DNA of 64,000 bases from contig NZ_JABFMX010000015.1 of the NCBI RefSeq assembly GCF_013359735.1, positions 1 to 64,000 of the forward strand, read 5' to 3'. The notes below the pieces were generated by a model. The model saw only the letters and a program-made list of their open reading frames with translations, was not told where the DNA came from and ran no database searches. Positions 8,410 to 16,841 of this stretch are shown here, piece after piece. Made by a program: the position numbers and the translations under genes. The DNA is from Arthrobacter sp. C9C5. GTDB lineage: Bacteria > Actinomycetota > Actinomycetes > Actinomycetales > Micrococcaceae. Position 1 is the first letter of the stretch, and every line of letters begins with the position of its first letter.

Positions 8410-8435
8410 CAGTCCAGTAGACAGATGCTGGACTG
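8410..8435 (+). promoter_or_regulatory. Hairpin in the pnp leader
   Basis: CAGTCCAG pairs perfectly with CTGGACTG across a 10-base loop, and another CTGGACT copy follows at about 8446. The 196 bases between the rpsO terminator and pnp hold this and further inverted segments. PNPase autoregulates through a leader hairpin in enterobacteria; a similar role here is only a guess. Confidence 0.4.
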
Positions 8436-8482
8436 GGTTGATGCGGCTGGACTCCGTAAATCAAGAAACGGAGGTGACTCTC

Positions 8483-10732
8483 TTGGAGGGTCCCGAAATC
8501 CAGTTCTCAGAAGCCGTCATTGACAATGGCCGCTTCGGCAAGCGGGTTATCCGCTTTGAAACCGGCCGTCTTGCCAAGCAGGCAGCCGGCGCAGCAATGG
8601 TCTACATCGATGAAGAGACCGCGCTGCTGTCCGCAACCACCGCCGGCAAGCACCCGCGTGAAGGTTTTGACTTCTTCCCGCTGACCGTCGACGTCGAAGA
8701 GCGCATGTACGCCGCGGGCCGCATCCCGGGCTCGTTCTTCCGCCGCGAAGGCCGTCCCTCGACGGAAGCCATCCTGGCCTGCCGCCTGATGGACCGCCCG
8801 CTGCGCCCCGCGTTCGTGAAGGGCCTCCGCAACGAGGTCCAGATCGTCGTCACCGTGCTGTCCATCAACCCGGACGAGCTGTACGACGTCGTCGCGATCA
8901 ACGCGTCCTCGATGTCCACCCAGCTCTCCGGCCTGCCCTTCTCCGGCCCGATCGGCGGCGTCCGCGTTGCCCTCGTCGCCGACGAGCACGGCTCGCAGTG
9001 GGTTGCCTTCCCGAAGCACTCGCAGCTTGAGAACGCCGTCTTCAACATGGTTGTTGCCGGCCGCATCGCTGGCGACGACGTCGCCATCATGATGGTTGAA
9101 GCCGAAGCCACGGACAACTCCTGGAACCTGATCAAGGAACAGGGCGCCACCGCCCCGACCGAAGAGGTTGTTTCCGAGGGCCTCGAGGCCGCCAAGCCGT
9201 TCATCAAGGCCCTCTGCGAAGCGCAGTCCGACCTGGCAGCCCGCGCCGCCAAGCCGACCGTCGAGTTCCCGGTCTTCCTGGACTACCAGGACGACGTGTA
9301 CGCCGCTGTGGAGTCCGCTGCCGCCGAGAAGCTGGCCGCTGTCTTCCAGATCGCCGACAAGCAGGAGCGCGACACCGCCTCCGACGAGCTCAAGGACGAG
9401 GTCACCTCTTCCTTGGCCGGCCAGTTCGAAGGCCGCGAGAAGGAACTGTCCGCAGCCTTCCGCTCCGTCACCAAGCAGGTCGTGCGCCAGCGCATCCTGA
9501 AGGACCAGATCCGCATCGACGGCCGCGGCCTGACGGACATCCGCCAGCTCACCGCCGAGGTCGAGGTCCTGCCCCGCGTCCACGGCTCGGCCATCTTCGA
9601 ACGCGGCGAGACCCAGATCATGGGTGTCACCACGCTGAACATGCTCAAGATGGAACAGCAGATCGACTCGCTGTCTCCCGTGACGCGCAAGCGCTACATG
9701 CACAACTACAACTTCCCGCCGTACTCCACCGGCGAGACCGGCCGCGTCGGTTCGCCGAAGCGCCGCGAAATCGGCCACGGCGCCCTCGCAGAGCGCGCCA
9801 TCATGCCGGTGCTTCCGTCCCGCGAGGAATTCCCCTACGCCATCCGCCAGGTGTCTGAGGCCCTCAGCTCCAACGGTTCGACGTCGATGGGTTCCGTCTG
9901 CGCCTCCACACTGTCCCTGTTCAACGCAGGTGTGCCGCTGAAGGCTGCCGTTGCCGGTATCGCCATGGGCCTGGTTTCCGACCAGGTTGACGGCCAGACC
10001 CGCTACGCCGCGCTGACCGACATCCTCGGCGCCGAAGATGCCTTCGGCGACATGGACTTCAAGGTTGCCGGTACCTCCGAGTTCGTCACGGCCATCCAGC
10101 TGGACACCAAGCTCGATGGCATCCCGGCCTCGGTCCTGGCCGCCGCCCTGAAGCAGGCCCGCGAAGCCCGCCTGCACATCCTGGACGTGCTGAACTCCGC
10201 GATCGACACCCCGGACGAGCTCTCCGAGTTCGCGCCGCGCGTCATCGCGGTCAAGATCCCGGTAGACAAGATCGGCGAGGTCATCGGCCCGAAGGGCAAG
10301 ATGATCAACCAGATCCAGGAAGACACCGGAGCCGACATCTCGATCGAGGACGACGGAACTGTCTACATTGGCGCCACGAACGGCCCGTCTGCCGACGCAG
10401 CACGGTCCGCGATCAACGCCATCGCCAACCCGCAGGTCCCGGAAATCGGCGAGCGATACCTGGGCACGGTCGTCAAGACCACGACCTTCGGCGCCTTCGT
10501 TTCCCTGACCCCGGGCAAGGACGGTCTGCTGCACATCTCCGAGCTGCGCAAGATCGCCGGCGGCAAGCGCGTGGACAACGTCGAGGACGTAGTTTCCGTA
10601 GGCCAGAAGATCCAGGTGGAAATCACCAAGATCGACGACCGCGGAAAGCTCTCCCTCTCGCCCGTCGTGGCCGATGAGGAAGGGTCAGCGGACGCTGCCA
10701 ACGCTGAGGTCTCGGAGGAGTCCGCAGAGTAG
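8483..10732 (+). CDS. pnp: Polynucleotide phosphorylase (PNPase)
   Basis: A 749-residue PNPase with two RNase PH domains, a KH domain ([15 protein letters not shown], about residues 594-608) and an S1 domain ([15 protein letters not shown], from about residue 658). It degrades RNA 3'-to-5' by phosphorolysis and can add tails. I choose the TTG at 8483 because GGAGG ends 8 bases before it and the protein then begins [16 protein letters not shown], matching the family; upstream in-frame starts at 8474 and 8402 are less likely. The C terminus is short and acidic. A strong hairpin terminator follows. Confidence 0.97.
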   Translation: MEGPEIQFSEAVIDNGRFGKRVIRFETGRLAKQAAGAAMVYIDEETALLSATTAGKHPREGFDFFPLTVDVEERMYAAGRIPGSFFRREGRPSTEAILACRLMDRPLRPAFVKGLRNEVQIVVTVLSINPDELYDVVAINASSMSTQLSGLPFSGPIGGVRVALVADEHGSQWVAFPKHSQLENAVFNMVVAGRIAGDDVAIMMVEAEATDNSWNLIKEQGATAPTEEVVSEGLEAAKPFIKALCEAQSDLAARAAKPTVEFPVFLDYQDDVYAAVESAAAEKLAAVFQIADKQERDTASDELKDEVTSSLAGQFEGREKELSAAFRSVTKQVVRQRILKDQIRIDGRGLTDIRQLTAEVEVLPRVHGSAIFERGETQIMGVTTLNMLKMEQQIDSLSPVTRKRYMHNYNFPPYSTGETGRVGSPKRREIGHGALAERAIMPVLPSREEFPYAIRQVSEALSSNGSTSMGSVCASTLSLFNAGVPLKAAVAGIAMGLVSDQVDGQTRYAALTDILGAEDAFGDMDFKVAGTSEFVTAIQLDTKLDGIPASVLAAALKQAREARLHILDVLNSAIDTPDELSEFAPRVIAVKIPVDKIGEVIGPKGKMINQIQEDTGADISIEDDGTVYIGATNGPSADAARSAINAIANPQVPEIGERYLGTVVKTTTFGAFVSLTPGKDGLLHISELRKIAGGKRVDNVEDVVSVGQKIQVEITKIDDRGKLSLSPVVADEEGSADAANAEVSEESAE

Positions 10733-10749
10733 TATTTCCCGACTCGCAC

Positions 10750-10783
10750 AGCGGGGCCGGTGGATTCGTCCACCGGCCCCGCT
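10750..10783 (+). terminator. Hairpin terminator after pnp
   Basis: A perfect 15-bp stem closed by a stable TTCG tetraloop, beginning AGCGGGGCCGG. A long T run is missing, as is common in actinobacteria. Confidence 0.75.
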
Positions 10784-10854
10784 GCCGTTAAAGGCAGGTA
10801 GGATTGCAGGCAGATTTGGCACGTTTCCCGTGACGGTTTTATTGAAAGGCCTTA

Positions 10855-12198
10855 ATGACTGTCGTCCCCCTGCCGCTTGAGCAGAACCAGCACGCTGACA
10901 CCCTCATCCACGGAGCCGACGGCGGCTCGCAGGTGCGTCGCTCGGTGCTGCCCGGCGGTGTCCGGGTGCTGACCGAGGCGATGCCGGGGCAGCGCTCCGC
11001 AACCATCGGTTTCTGGGTCGGCGTCGGCTCGCGAGATGAGGCCCCCGGGCAGCACGGCTCCACCCACTTCCTGGAGCACCTGCTGTTCAAGGGCACCAAG
11101 CGGCGCACCGCGCTGGAAATCGCCTCCGCCTTCGACGAGGTGGGCGGGGAATCGAACGCCGCCACCGCCAAGGAGAGCACCTGCTACTTCGCCCGGGTGC
11201 TGGACACGGACCTTCCGATGGCCATCGACGTCATCGCGGACATGATCACCGGCGCCGTGTTGGACCCGCAGGAGATGGAGCAGGAGCGCGACGTCATCCT
11301 TGAGGAAATCGCCATGGACAGCGACGACCCCACCGACGTCGCGCACGAACACTTCGTTGCCGCCGTGCTGGGCACGCACCCGCTCGGCCGCCCGATCGGC
11401 GGCACCCCGGATGCGATCCGCGCCGTCGCCCGCGACTCGGTCTGGGACCACTACCGCCGCTATTACCGTCCGGACGAGCTTGTCATCACCGCCGCCGGGG
11501 GACTGGACCACGACGTCGTCTGCGAACTCGTGGTGGACGCTTTGCACTCCGCCGGCTGGGAACTCGAACACGACGCCGCCCCCGTGCAGCGCCGCTCCAC
11601 CGATCGCGCCTCGATCACCGGCACCGCGGGCCTGCACGTGGTCAAGCGCCCGGTGGAACAGGCCAACATCATCATGGGCTGCCCGTCCCTGGTCGCCACC
11701 GATGAGCGACGCTTCGTAATGAGCGTGCTCAATGCCGTCCTGGGCGGCGGCATGTCGTCCCGGCTGTTCCAGGAGGTCCGCGAGAAGCGCGGCCTGGTGT
11801 ACTCGACCTACTCCTTCGCCTCCTCCTACGCCGACGCCGGCTACTTCGGCATGTACGCCGGCTGCACGCCGTCGAAGGTCCGGCAGGTCTTGGAGCTCCT
11901 CGGCGCCGAACTGGACAAACTGGCCGAGGGCGGCATTTCCGAAGAGGAACTGCGCAAGGCCGTCGGCCAGCTCAGCGGCGGCATCGTCCTGGCCTTGGAG
12001 GACACCGGTTCGCGGATGTCCCGGCTGGGCCGCGCCGAACTGGTCTCCGGCGAATACCAGGACATCGACGAGACGCTGCGCCAGATCAAGGCCGTCACCG
12101 CGGCCGAGGTCCAGGAGCTGGCGCGCGAACTCGCCGCCGCCCCGCGCACCGTCACAGTGGTCGGTCCGTTCGAAGAATCCGAGACCTTCGGCCTCTGA
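10855..12198 (+). CDS. M16 family (pitrilysin/processing-peptidase-like) metallopeptidase
   Basis: A 447-residue zinc peptidase with the inverted zinc motif HFLEH (residues 71-75) and the downstream glutamate in EEIAMDSDDP near residue 150, followed by the second M16 half with LGGGMSSRLFQEVREKRGLVY. It is the single-chain bacterial type related to mitochondrial processing peptidase beta and Bacillus YmxG/MlpA. It lies directly downstream of pnp, the usual actinobacterial and firmicute order, but after a terminator. Cleaved substrates are unknown. Confidence 0.92.
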   Translation: MTVVPLPLEQNQHADTLIHGADGGSQVRRSVLPGGVRVLTEAMPGQRSATIGFWVGVGSRDEAPGQHGSTHFLEHLLFKGTKRRTALEIASAFDEVGGESNAATAKESTCYFARVLDTDLPMAIDVIADMITGAVLDPQEMEQERDVILEEIAMDSDDPTDVAHEHFVAAVLGTHPLGRPIGGTPDAIRAVARDSVWDHYRRYYRPDELVITAAGGLDHDVVCELVVDALHSAGWELEHDAAPVQRRSTDRASITGTAGLHVVKRPVEQANIIMGCPSLVATDERRFVMSVLNAVLGGGMSSRLFQEVREKRGLVYSTYSFASSYADAGYFGMYAGCTPSKVRQVLELLGAELDKLAEGGISEEELRKAVGQLSGGIVLALEDTGSRMSRLGRAELVSGEYQDIDETLRQIKAVTAAEVQELARELAAAPRTVTVVGPFEESETFGL

Positions 12199-12199
12199 C

Positions 12200-12273
12200 C
12201 CGGACCCTCCCTCAGCTCCGGAGGGGTAACTGCCGGACCCTCCCTAAGCTCCGGAGGGGTAACTGCCGGACCC
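12200..12273. repeat. 33-bp tandem repeat, 2.2 copies
   Basis: Units at 12200-12232 and 12233-12265 differ at one base, and a third partial copy starts at 12266. Each unit contains self-complementary ACCCTCC...GGAGGGGT arms. The reverse complement resembles the degenerate units at 12856-12951, so the family flanks the DUF1579 gene in opposite orientation. Confidence 0.85.
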
Positions 12274-12280
12274 CCTCAGG

Positions 12281-12766
12281 TCAGGCGGCGACGGGAGCGG
12301 GCTCGGGGACGCGGCGGCACACCGTGGTCATGAAAGGGCTGAACTCGCTCGCGCTCCCTAGCCTTAGCCCGGCGGCGTGAGTTAGCTGGCCGTCCTCGAC
12401 CCGCAGGGTGTGCCGGGCGGTGCCGCGGTCGCTGCGCCGTTCGATGGTCAGGGTGCCGTCGTGCCAGCTGGCCCGGGCGGGCGCCTCCGGGGGCAGGCCC
12501 ATGCTGTTGACGTGGTACCAGAGCGTGTCGGGATGGTCTGGGTCCATGGTGAAAACCCCGACGCCCTCGGTCTTGACGCCGTCGGCGTCGGTGTGGCGGT
12601 AGCTCATGGTCACAGCCAGGCCGGCTGCGGCGCGGGCGAAAACGACCTCGGCCGCGGCGGTCCGGGCCGGACCCCAAGCCGTGGCTTCCCACTGGGTGGT
12701 GCCGTTCCATTGCCCCAGAAATGACTCAAGGGCCTCGTGTGCGCTGCCTGGCAGCGGTCGATCCAT
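12281..12766 (-). CDS. DUF1579-like hypothetical protein
   Basis: A 161-residue soluble protein with the DUF1579-type layout: LESFLGQWNGTTQWE near the N terminus, VVFARAAAGLAVTMSYRH, GVGVFTMDPDHPDTLWYHV and a C-terminal beta-rich region. Such proteins are predicted lipocalin/calycin-like folds without known activity. The ATG at 12766 follows GGAGGAAGC, a good ribosome-binding site. Short repeats border both sides, so it may be a transcriptional island of its own. Confidence 0.7.
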   Translation of the reverse strand: MDRPLPGSAHEALESFLGQWNGTTQWEATAWGPARTAAAEVVFARAAAGLAVTMSYRHTDADGVKTEGVGVFTMDPDHPDTLWYHVNSMGLPPEAPARASWHDGTLTIERRSDRGTARHTLRVEDGQLTHAAGLRLGSASEFSPFMTTVCRRVPEPAPVAA

Positions 12767-12855
12767 GCTTCCTCCGACTGGGATTCCTTCCGACTGGCCC
12801 CGCCACCATCATCACGCCGAGTCCCGCGGCTGTAAAGGATCGGACCCGGTTGGGA

Positions 12856-12951
12856 TCTGAGGGAGGGTCGGATATTCCCGCTCCTGGTCTGACGGAGGGT
12901 GGGGTGTTTCCGCGCCCGTCTGCGGGAGGGTCGCAGACGCACGTGGGCGGG
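12856..12951. repeat. Degenerate ~32-bp repeats, three units
   Basis: Units start TCTGAGGGAGGGTC (12856), TCTGACGGAGGGT (12888) and TCTGCGGGAGGGTC (12919). They resemble the 12200-12273 repeats in inverted orientation. They occupy part of the 344-base gap between the DUF1579 gene and the importer operon. Confidence 0.65.
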
Positions 12952-12990
12952 AAAGTTGCCGTTTCGTTACCGGGGCTGCCCCGAAGCCCA

Positions 12991-13019
12991 TTGACACGGT
13001 GTGAGCCGCATCATAGGTT
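12991..13019 (+). promoter_or_regulatory. Promoter of the Liv-type importer operon
   Basis: A consensus TTGACA is followed by a 17-base spacer and TAGGTT. Predicted start is near 13026, giving an 85-nt leader with a small hairpin at 13064-13085. An inverted repeat CTGAA-N6-TTCAG at 13029-13044, just past the start, could be an operator for the operon's own TetR protein. Confidence 0.65.
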
Positions 13020-13110
13020 TGCCGTAATCTGAATCACCTTTCAGGTTTAGCTGCTTCCTCCTGTCGGATCTCCTGCTGAGATTCCGCGGATTCTCAATGA
13101 AAGGCATCCC

Positions 13111-14310
13111 GTGAAGGATACAAAGAAGTTCCTGATGGCCGCCGTGATGGCCACGGGGCTCGCCCTCAGCGCCTGCGCGCCCACCGCCGGGTCGGCCGCG
13201 CCGGCGGGCTCCGGCGGGGCCGGCAAAGCCGCCGAGCCCGTCAACGTCGGCATCATCTACTCCAAGACCGGACCGCTCGCGGCCTACGGCGCGACCTACT
13301 ACGAGGGCCTCCAGGCCGGCATCGACTACGCGACCGGCGGCACCGGCGAAATCAACGGCGCCAAGATCAACTTCACGTACGCCGACGACGGCGGCGACCC
13401 GGACAAGGCTGTCACCGCCGCCAAGGACCTGATCGGCAAGGGCTACAAAGTCATCGGCGGCACGGCTTCTTCCGGCATCGCGCTGAAGCTCGCCGAGCAG
13501 GCCCAGCAGAACAAGGTGCTGTACATCTCCGGCCCAGCCGCGACCGACGCGATCCAGGGCATCAACAAGTACACCTTCCGCTCGGGCCGGCAGAGCCTGC
13601 AGGACGTCGCCACCGCGGGCACCTTCATCGACATCAAGGGCAAGAAGGTGATGGTGTTCGCGCAGGACAACGCCTTCGGCCAGGGCAACGTCGCCGCGGT
13701 CAAGGCCGTCCTCGGTGCCAAGGGCGCCACGGTGGAATCCATCCTTGTGGCGGAGGGCCAGGAGCTCACCCCGTTCGCCCGCCAGCTCATCGACGCCAAG
13801 CCGGACATGGTCTTCGTGGCCTGGGCCGGGGCAACGACCGGCAGCATGTGGCAGGCGCTGAGCCAGCAGGGCGTCTTCGACACCGCGCCCGTCGTGACCG
13901 GACTCGGTGACGCGGCCAGCTTCGGCGCCTATGGCCCGGCAAGCTCCAAGATCAGTTTCCTCAACCACTACTTCCCCGGTGTCGCCGGCAACGAGGTGGA
14001 AAAGAAGATGATCGCCGCCGTCGAGAAGGCCGGCCACAAGGCCGACCTCTTCACGCCGGACGGCTTCGTCGCCGGCCAGCTGATCGTCCAGGCCATCAAG
14101 GAGGGCGGCTCCGATCCCGACGCCATGGTCAAGGCCCTTGAAGGCTTCAGCTTCGACGGCCCCAAGGGCAAGGAAACCGTCCGCCCCTCGGACCACGCCC
14201 TGATCCAGGACATGTACCAGGCCAAGCTCGTCCAGAAGGGCGGCACCTGGGCTCCCGAGCTCGTCAAGGTGGTTCCCGGCGACACCGTCGCGCCGCCGGA
14301 AAAGAAGTAG
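13111..14310 (+). CDS. ABC transporter substrate-binding lipoprotein, branched-chain amino acid/amide type
   Basis: A 399-residue periplasmic-binding-protein-type-1 (Peripla_BP_6) lipoprotein. The signal peptide MKDTKKFLMAAVMATG leads to the lipobox LSAC with Cys22 as lipid anchor. The body contains VGIIYSKTGPLAAYG, DDGGDPDKAVTAAKDLI, and QDNAFGQGNVAAVKA. The GTG start is preceded by AAAGG. It is the first gene of an operon in which the downstream enzymes are an acyl-CoA ligase and a hydrolase, so the ligand is more likely an aromatic or other organic acid, or an amide, than leucine. That is inference from context. Confidence 0.88.
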   Translation: MKDTKKFLMAAVMATGLALSACAPTAGSAAPAGSGGAGKAAEPVNVGIIYSKTGPLAAYGATYYEGLQAGIDYATGGTGEINGAKINFTYADDGGDPDKAVTAAKDLIGKGYKVIGGTASSGIALKLAEQAQQNKVLYISGPAATDAIQGINKYTFRSGRQSLQDVATAGTFIDIKGKKVMVFAQDNAFGQGNVAAVKAVLGAKGATVESILVAEGQELTPFARQLIDAKPDMVFVAWAGATTGSMWQALSQQGVFDTAPVVTGLGDAASFGAYGPASSKISFLNHYFPGVAGNEVEKKMIAAVEKAGHKADLFTPDGFVAGQLIVQAIKEGGSDPDAMVKALEGFSFDGPKGKETVRPSDHALIQDMYQAKLVQKGGTWAPELVKVVPGDTVAPPEKK

Positions 14311-14374
14311 CCGCCCGGCGCGTTGGCGCCAGGCACCCTTCCCCGGACCAGACCGCGAGAAACGAAGGACCAGT

Positions 14375-15139
14375 ATGAAGACCCCAGCCCTGCCCGCCCT
14401 TGCGGTGGACGGCCTAGGCTTGCAGATCGGCGGTGCACGCATCCTCCAGGATGTGGGCTTCGCCGTCGGCGCCGGCGAAATGATCGGCGTGATCGGCCCC
14501 AACGGGGCCGGCAAGACCACCTTGTTCAACCTGATTTCCGGCGTGCTGCGGCCCACCGCGGGCAGCATCATGCTGAACGGCAGGGAGATCACGGCCGCGC
14601 CGATCCACCGCCGGTCCCGGGCAGGGCTGGGACGGACCTTCCAGACCTCCAACCTGTTTCCCAGGCTCAGCGTGCTGGAGAATGTCCGGCTCGCCGCCCA
14701 GGCGAAGCTCGGCGGCAGCTTCAGCATCCTGCGCTTCCCGTCCGCTTCGGACGAGGCCACCAGGATCGCCCGCGGCACCATCGACGAGGTGGGGCTCACC
14801 AGCAAACTCACGACGCCGGCGGGGGACCTCTCGCACGGCGAAAAGCGCAAGGTCGAAATCGCCGTGCTGCTGGCGACGGATCCCGCCGTCGTCCTGCTCG
14901 ACGAACCGATGGCCGGGGTGGCGTCGGGGGACGTCCCGTCCCTCACCCAGATCATCCGGGGAATGCACCGGGACCGCGGCTGCACCGTGATGATGGTGGA
15001 GCACCACATGGACGTCGTCCTGGGCCTGGTGGACCGGGTCGCGGTGATGCACCACGGCAGCCTGCTGGCCCTGGACAGCCCGGACGCCGTCATGGCCGAC
15101 CCCACCGTGCAAAGCGCCTACCTCGGAGAACCCGTATGA
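14375..15139 (+). CDS. ABC transporter ATP-binding protein, LivG type
   Basis: A 254-residue ATPase: Walker A GPNGAGKTT (41-49), Q-loop region LGRTFQTSNLFPRLSV, signature LSHGEKRKVEIA (about 152-163) and Walker B VVLLDEPM. The signature reads LSHGE rather than LSGGQ, common in LivG-type subunits. It pairs with the LivF-type ATPase encoded next to drive import through the two permeases. The stop overlaps the next start (ATGA). Confidence 0.92.
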   Translation: MKTPALPALAVDGLGLQIGGARILQDVGFAVGAGEMIGVIGPNGAGKTTLFNLISGVLRPTAGSIMLNGREITAAPIHRRSRAGLGRTFQTSNLFPRLSVLENVRLAAQAKLGGSFSILRFPSASDEATRIARGTIDEVGLTSKLTTPAGDLSHGEKRKVEIAVLLATDPAVVLLDEPMAGVASGDVPSLTQIIRGMHRDRGCTVMMVEHHMDVVLGLVDRVAVMHHGSLLALDSPDAVMADPTVQSAYLGEPV

Positions 15140-15969
15140 GCACCGCAGCGGACAACCGCGCCACCGAAGCCCGTCCCATCCTGAGGGTCGAGTCCCTGTT
15201 CGCCTCGATCGCCGGCCAGCAGGTCGTGGAGGACGTGTCCTTCACCGTCCCAGCCACCGGGATCACGGCCCTGCTGGGCCGCAACGGCGTCGGGAAGACC
15301 AGCACCATCAAGGCCATCATCGGCCTGATCGACCGCACCGGCACCGTGGAACTCGACGGGGAGCGGATTGAGAAGGAAGCCACCTTCAAGATCATCCGCA
15401 GCGGCGTGGGCTACGTCCCCGAGGACCGCGAAGTCTTCTCCAAGCTCACCGTCGCGGAGAACCTCCGGCTCGCCGAACGTGACGCCGCGCCCCGGCGGCA
15501 GCTGGTCGAGGAACTCTTCCCGGACCTGCTGGCGCGCGCCGGGCAGATGGCCGGTACGCTCTCCGGCGGGCAACAGCAGATGGTCTCGCTGGCGCGTGCC
15601 CTGCTGAACACCAATAAGATCCTGCTGGTCGACGAACCCACCAAGGGCCTCGCGCCCAAGATCGTCGGCGAGGTGGCGGAGACCCTGGCCGAGGCAGCCA
15701 GGACCGTCCCGATCCTGCTCGTCGAGCAAAACCTCCAAGTGGTCCGGCAACTGGCCGAGGGCGCCGTCGTGCTCTCCGGCGGACGCGTGGTCCACACCGG
15801 CCGGGCCCTCGACTTCCTCGACGACGCGGGGCTGATCCAGCGTCACCTGGGCGTGTCCACGGACCCGGCCGCTGCCGGGAATCCCGCGATGGAACCCGCC
15901 GGGAAACCCGCTATGGAACCCGCCGGCAAACCCGCCGCGGAACCAGCCGAGAAAGGCGCTGCCCTGTGA
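15136..15969 (+). CDS. ABC transporter ATP-binding protein, LivF type
   Basis: A 277-residue ATPase with Walker A GRNGVGKTS (48-56), signature LSGGQQQMVSLA (about 142-153) and Walker B KILLVDEPTKGLAPK. The ATG at 15136 overlaps the previous stop; the frame stays open upstream through livG, but that is only a shadow frame. Odd feature: the last 30 residues are three tandem octapeptides related to PAMEPAGK, an unusual tail for this family, encoded by 24-bp repeats. Confidence 0.92.
   Translation: MSTAADNRATEARPILRVESLFASIAGQQVVEDVSFTVPATGITALLGRNGVGKTSTIKAIIGLIDRTGTVELDGERIEKEATFKIIRSGVGYVPEDREVFSKLTVAENLRLAERDAAPRRQLVEELFPDLLARAGQMAGTLSGGQQQMVSLARALLNTNKILLVDEPTKGLAPKIVGEVAETLAEAARTVPILLVEQNLQVVRQLAEGAVVLSGGRVVHTGRALDFLDDAGLIQRHLGVSTDPAAAGNPAMEPAGKPAMEPAGKPAAEPAEKGAAL
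15883..15954. repeat. 24-bp in-frame tandem repeat, three units
   Basis: Units at 15883, 15907 and 15931 encode PAMEPAGK, PAMEPAGK and PAAEPAEK at the C terminus of the LivF-type ATPase. Confidence 0.85.
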
Positions 15970-16841
15970 GCACCCTCGTCCTGCTGCTGTTCACCGGCCT
16001 CGGTCTGGGTGCCCTGTACTTCCTCGTGGCCGCCGGGCTGTCCCTGATCTACGGACTGATGGGCGTGCTCAACTTCGCGCACGGCGCCTTCCTGACCCTG
16101 GGCGCCTTCACCGGCTGGGAAATCGCCCGCCGCACCGGCTCCGACAACTGGGGGACGTTCCTGCTGTCCCTCGTGATCGGGGCCGCCGCCGGCGCCGCCT
16201 TTGCCGCGTTCACCGAGTTCGTCCTGATCCGCAGGCTCTACCAGCGCCACATTGAGCAGGTGCTCGTCACGGTGGGCCTCTCGCTCGCCGCGGTGGCGCT
16301 CTTCGACGGCATCTGGGGCACCGACCCGGTATTCATCAAGGGGCCGGCCTGGTTCAAGGACACCACCGAAATCCTCGGCGCCAGGATCCCCAACGACCGC
16401 TTCATCTGCATCATTGCCGCGCTTCTGGTGCTGCTTGCCCTGGTGTTCTTCCTGAAAAAGACCCGCTACGGCATGATCATCCGCGCCGGCGTGGAAAACC
16501 GGTCCATGGTCACCGCCCTGGGGATCGACGTCCGCAAGGCCTTCACCCTCGTCTTCACCATCGGCGGGGCGGCGGCCGGCCTCGGCGGGGTCCTCGCCTC
16601 GCACTACTTCGGCTACGTTTCGCCCATGCTCGGCGGCTCGCTGCTGATCTTCGCTTTCATCGTCACGGTGATCGGCGGGCTCGGCTCGCTGACCGGGGCG
16701 GCCATCGCCGCCGTCGCCGTCGCCGTCCTGCAGCAGTTCGCGAACTTCTACCTCGGCGGCACCGGCGACTTCGTCGTCGTGCTCGCCCTGGCGCTCGTGC
16801 TGCTGTTCCGTCCCACCGGCCTGCTCGGGAGAACCTCATGA
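15966..16841 (+). CDS. Branched-chain-type ABC transporter permease, LivH type
   Basis: A 291-residue membrane protein with about eight hydrophobic helices and the LivH signatures GLSLIYGLMGVLNFAHGAF and GIDVRKAFTLVFTIGGAAAGLGGVL. The GTG start overlaps the previous stop by 4 bases, and its own stop overlaps the next ATG, so the subunits are made in a coupled fashion. It forms half of the transmembrane channel with the LivM-type subunit. Confidence 0.93.
   Translation: MSTLVLLLFTGLGLGALYFLVAAGLSLIYGLMGVLNFAHGAFLTLGAFTGWEIARRTGSDNWGTFLLSLVIGAAAGAAFAAFTEFVLIRRLYQRHIEQVLVTVGLSLAAVALFDGIWGTDPVFIKGPAWFKDTTEILGARIPNDRFICIIAALLVLLALVFFLKKTRYGMIIRAGVENRSMVTALGIDVRKAFTLVFTIGGAAAGLGGVLASHYFGYVSPMLGGSLLIFAFIVTVIGGLGSLTGAAIAAVAVAVLQQFANFYLGGTGDFVVVLALALVLLFRPTGLLGRTS

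Noticed and set aside
8507..10534. 675-codon antisense frame opposite pnp
   Set aside because: Gly/Val/Asp-rich shadow of a conserved gene, with no family resemblance.
14323..15135. Open frame extending the LivF-type gene upstream across all of livG
   Set aside because: It is Arg/Pro-rich shadow translation of livG; the LivF-type protein starts naturally at 15136 with ATGA overlap.
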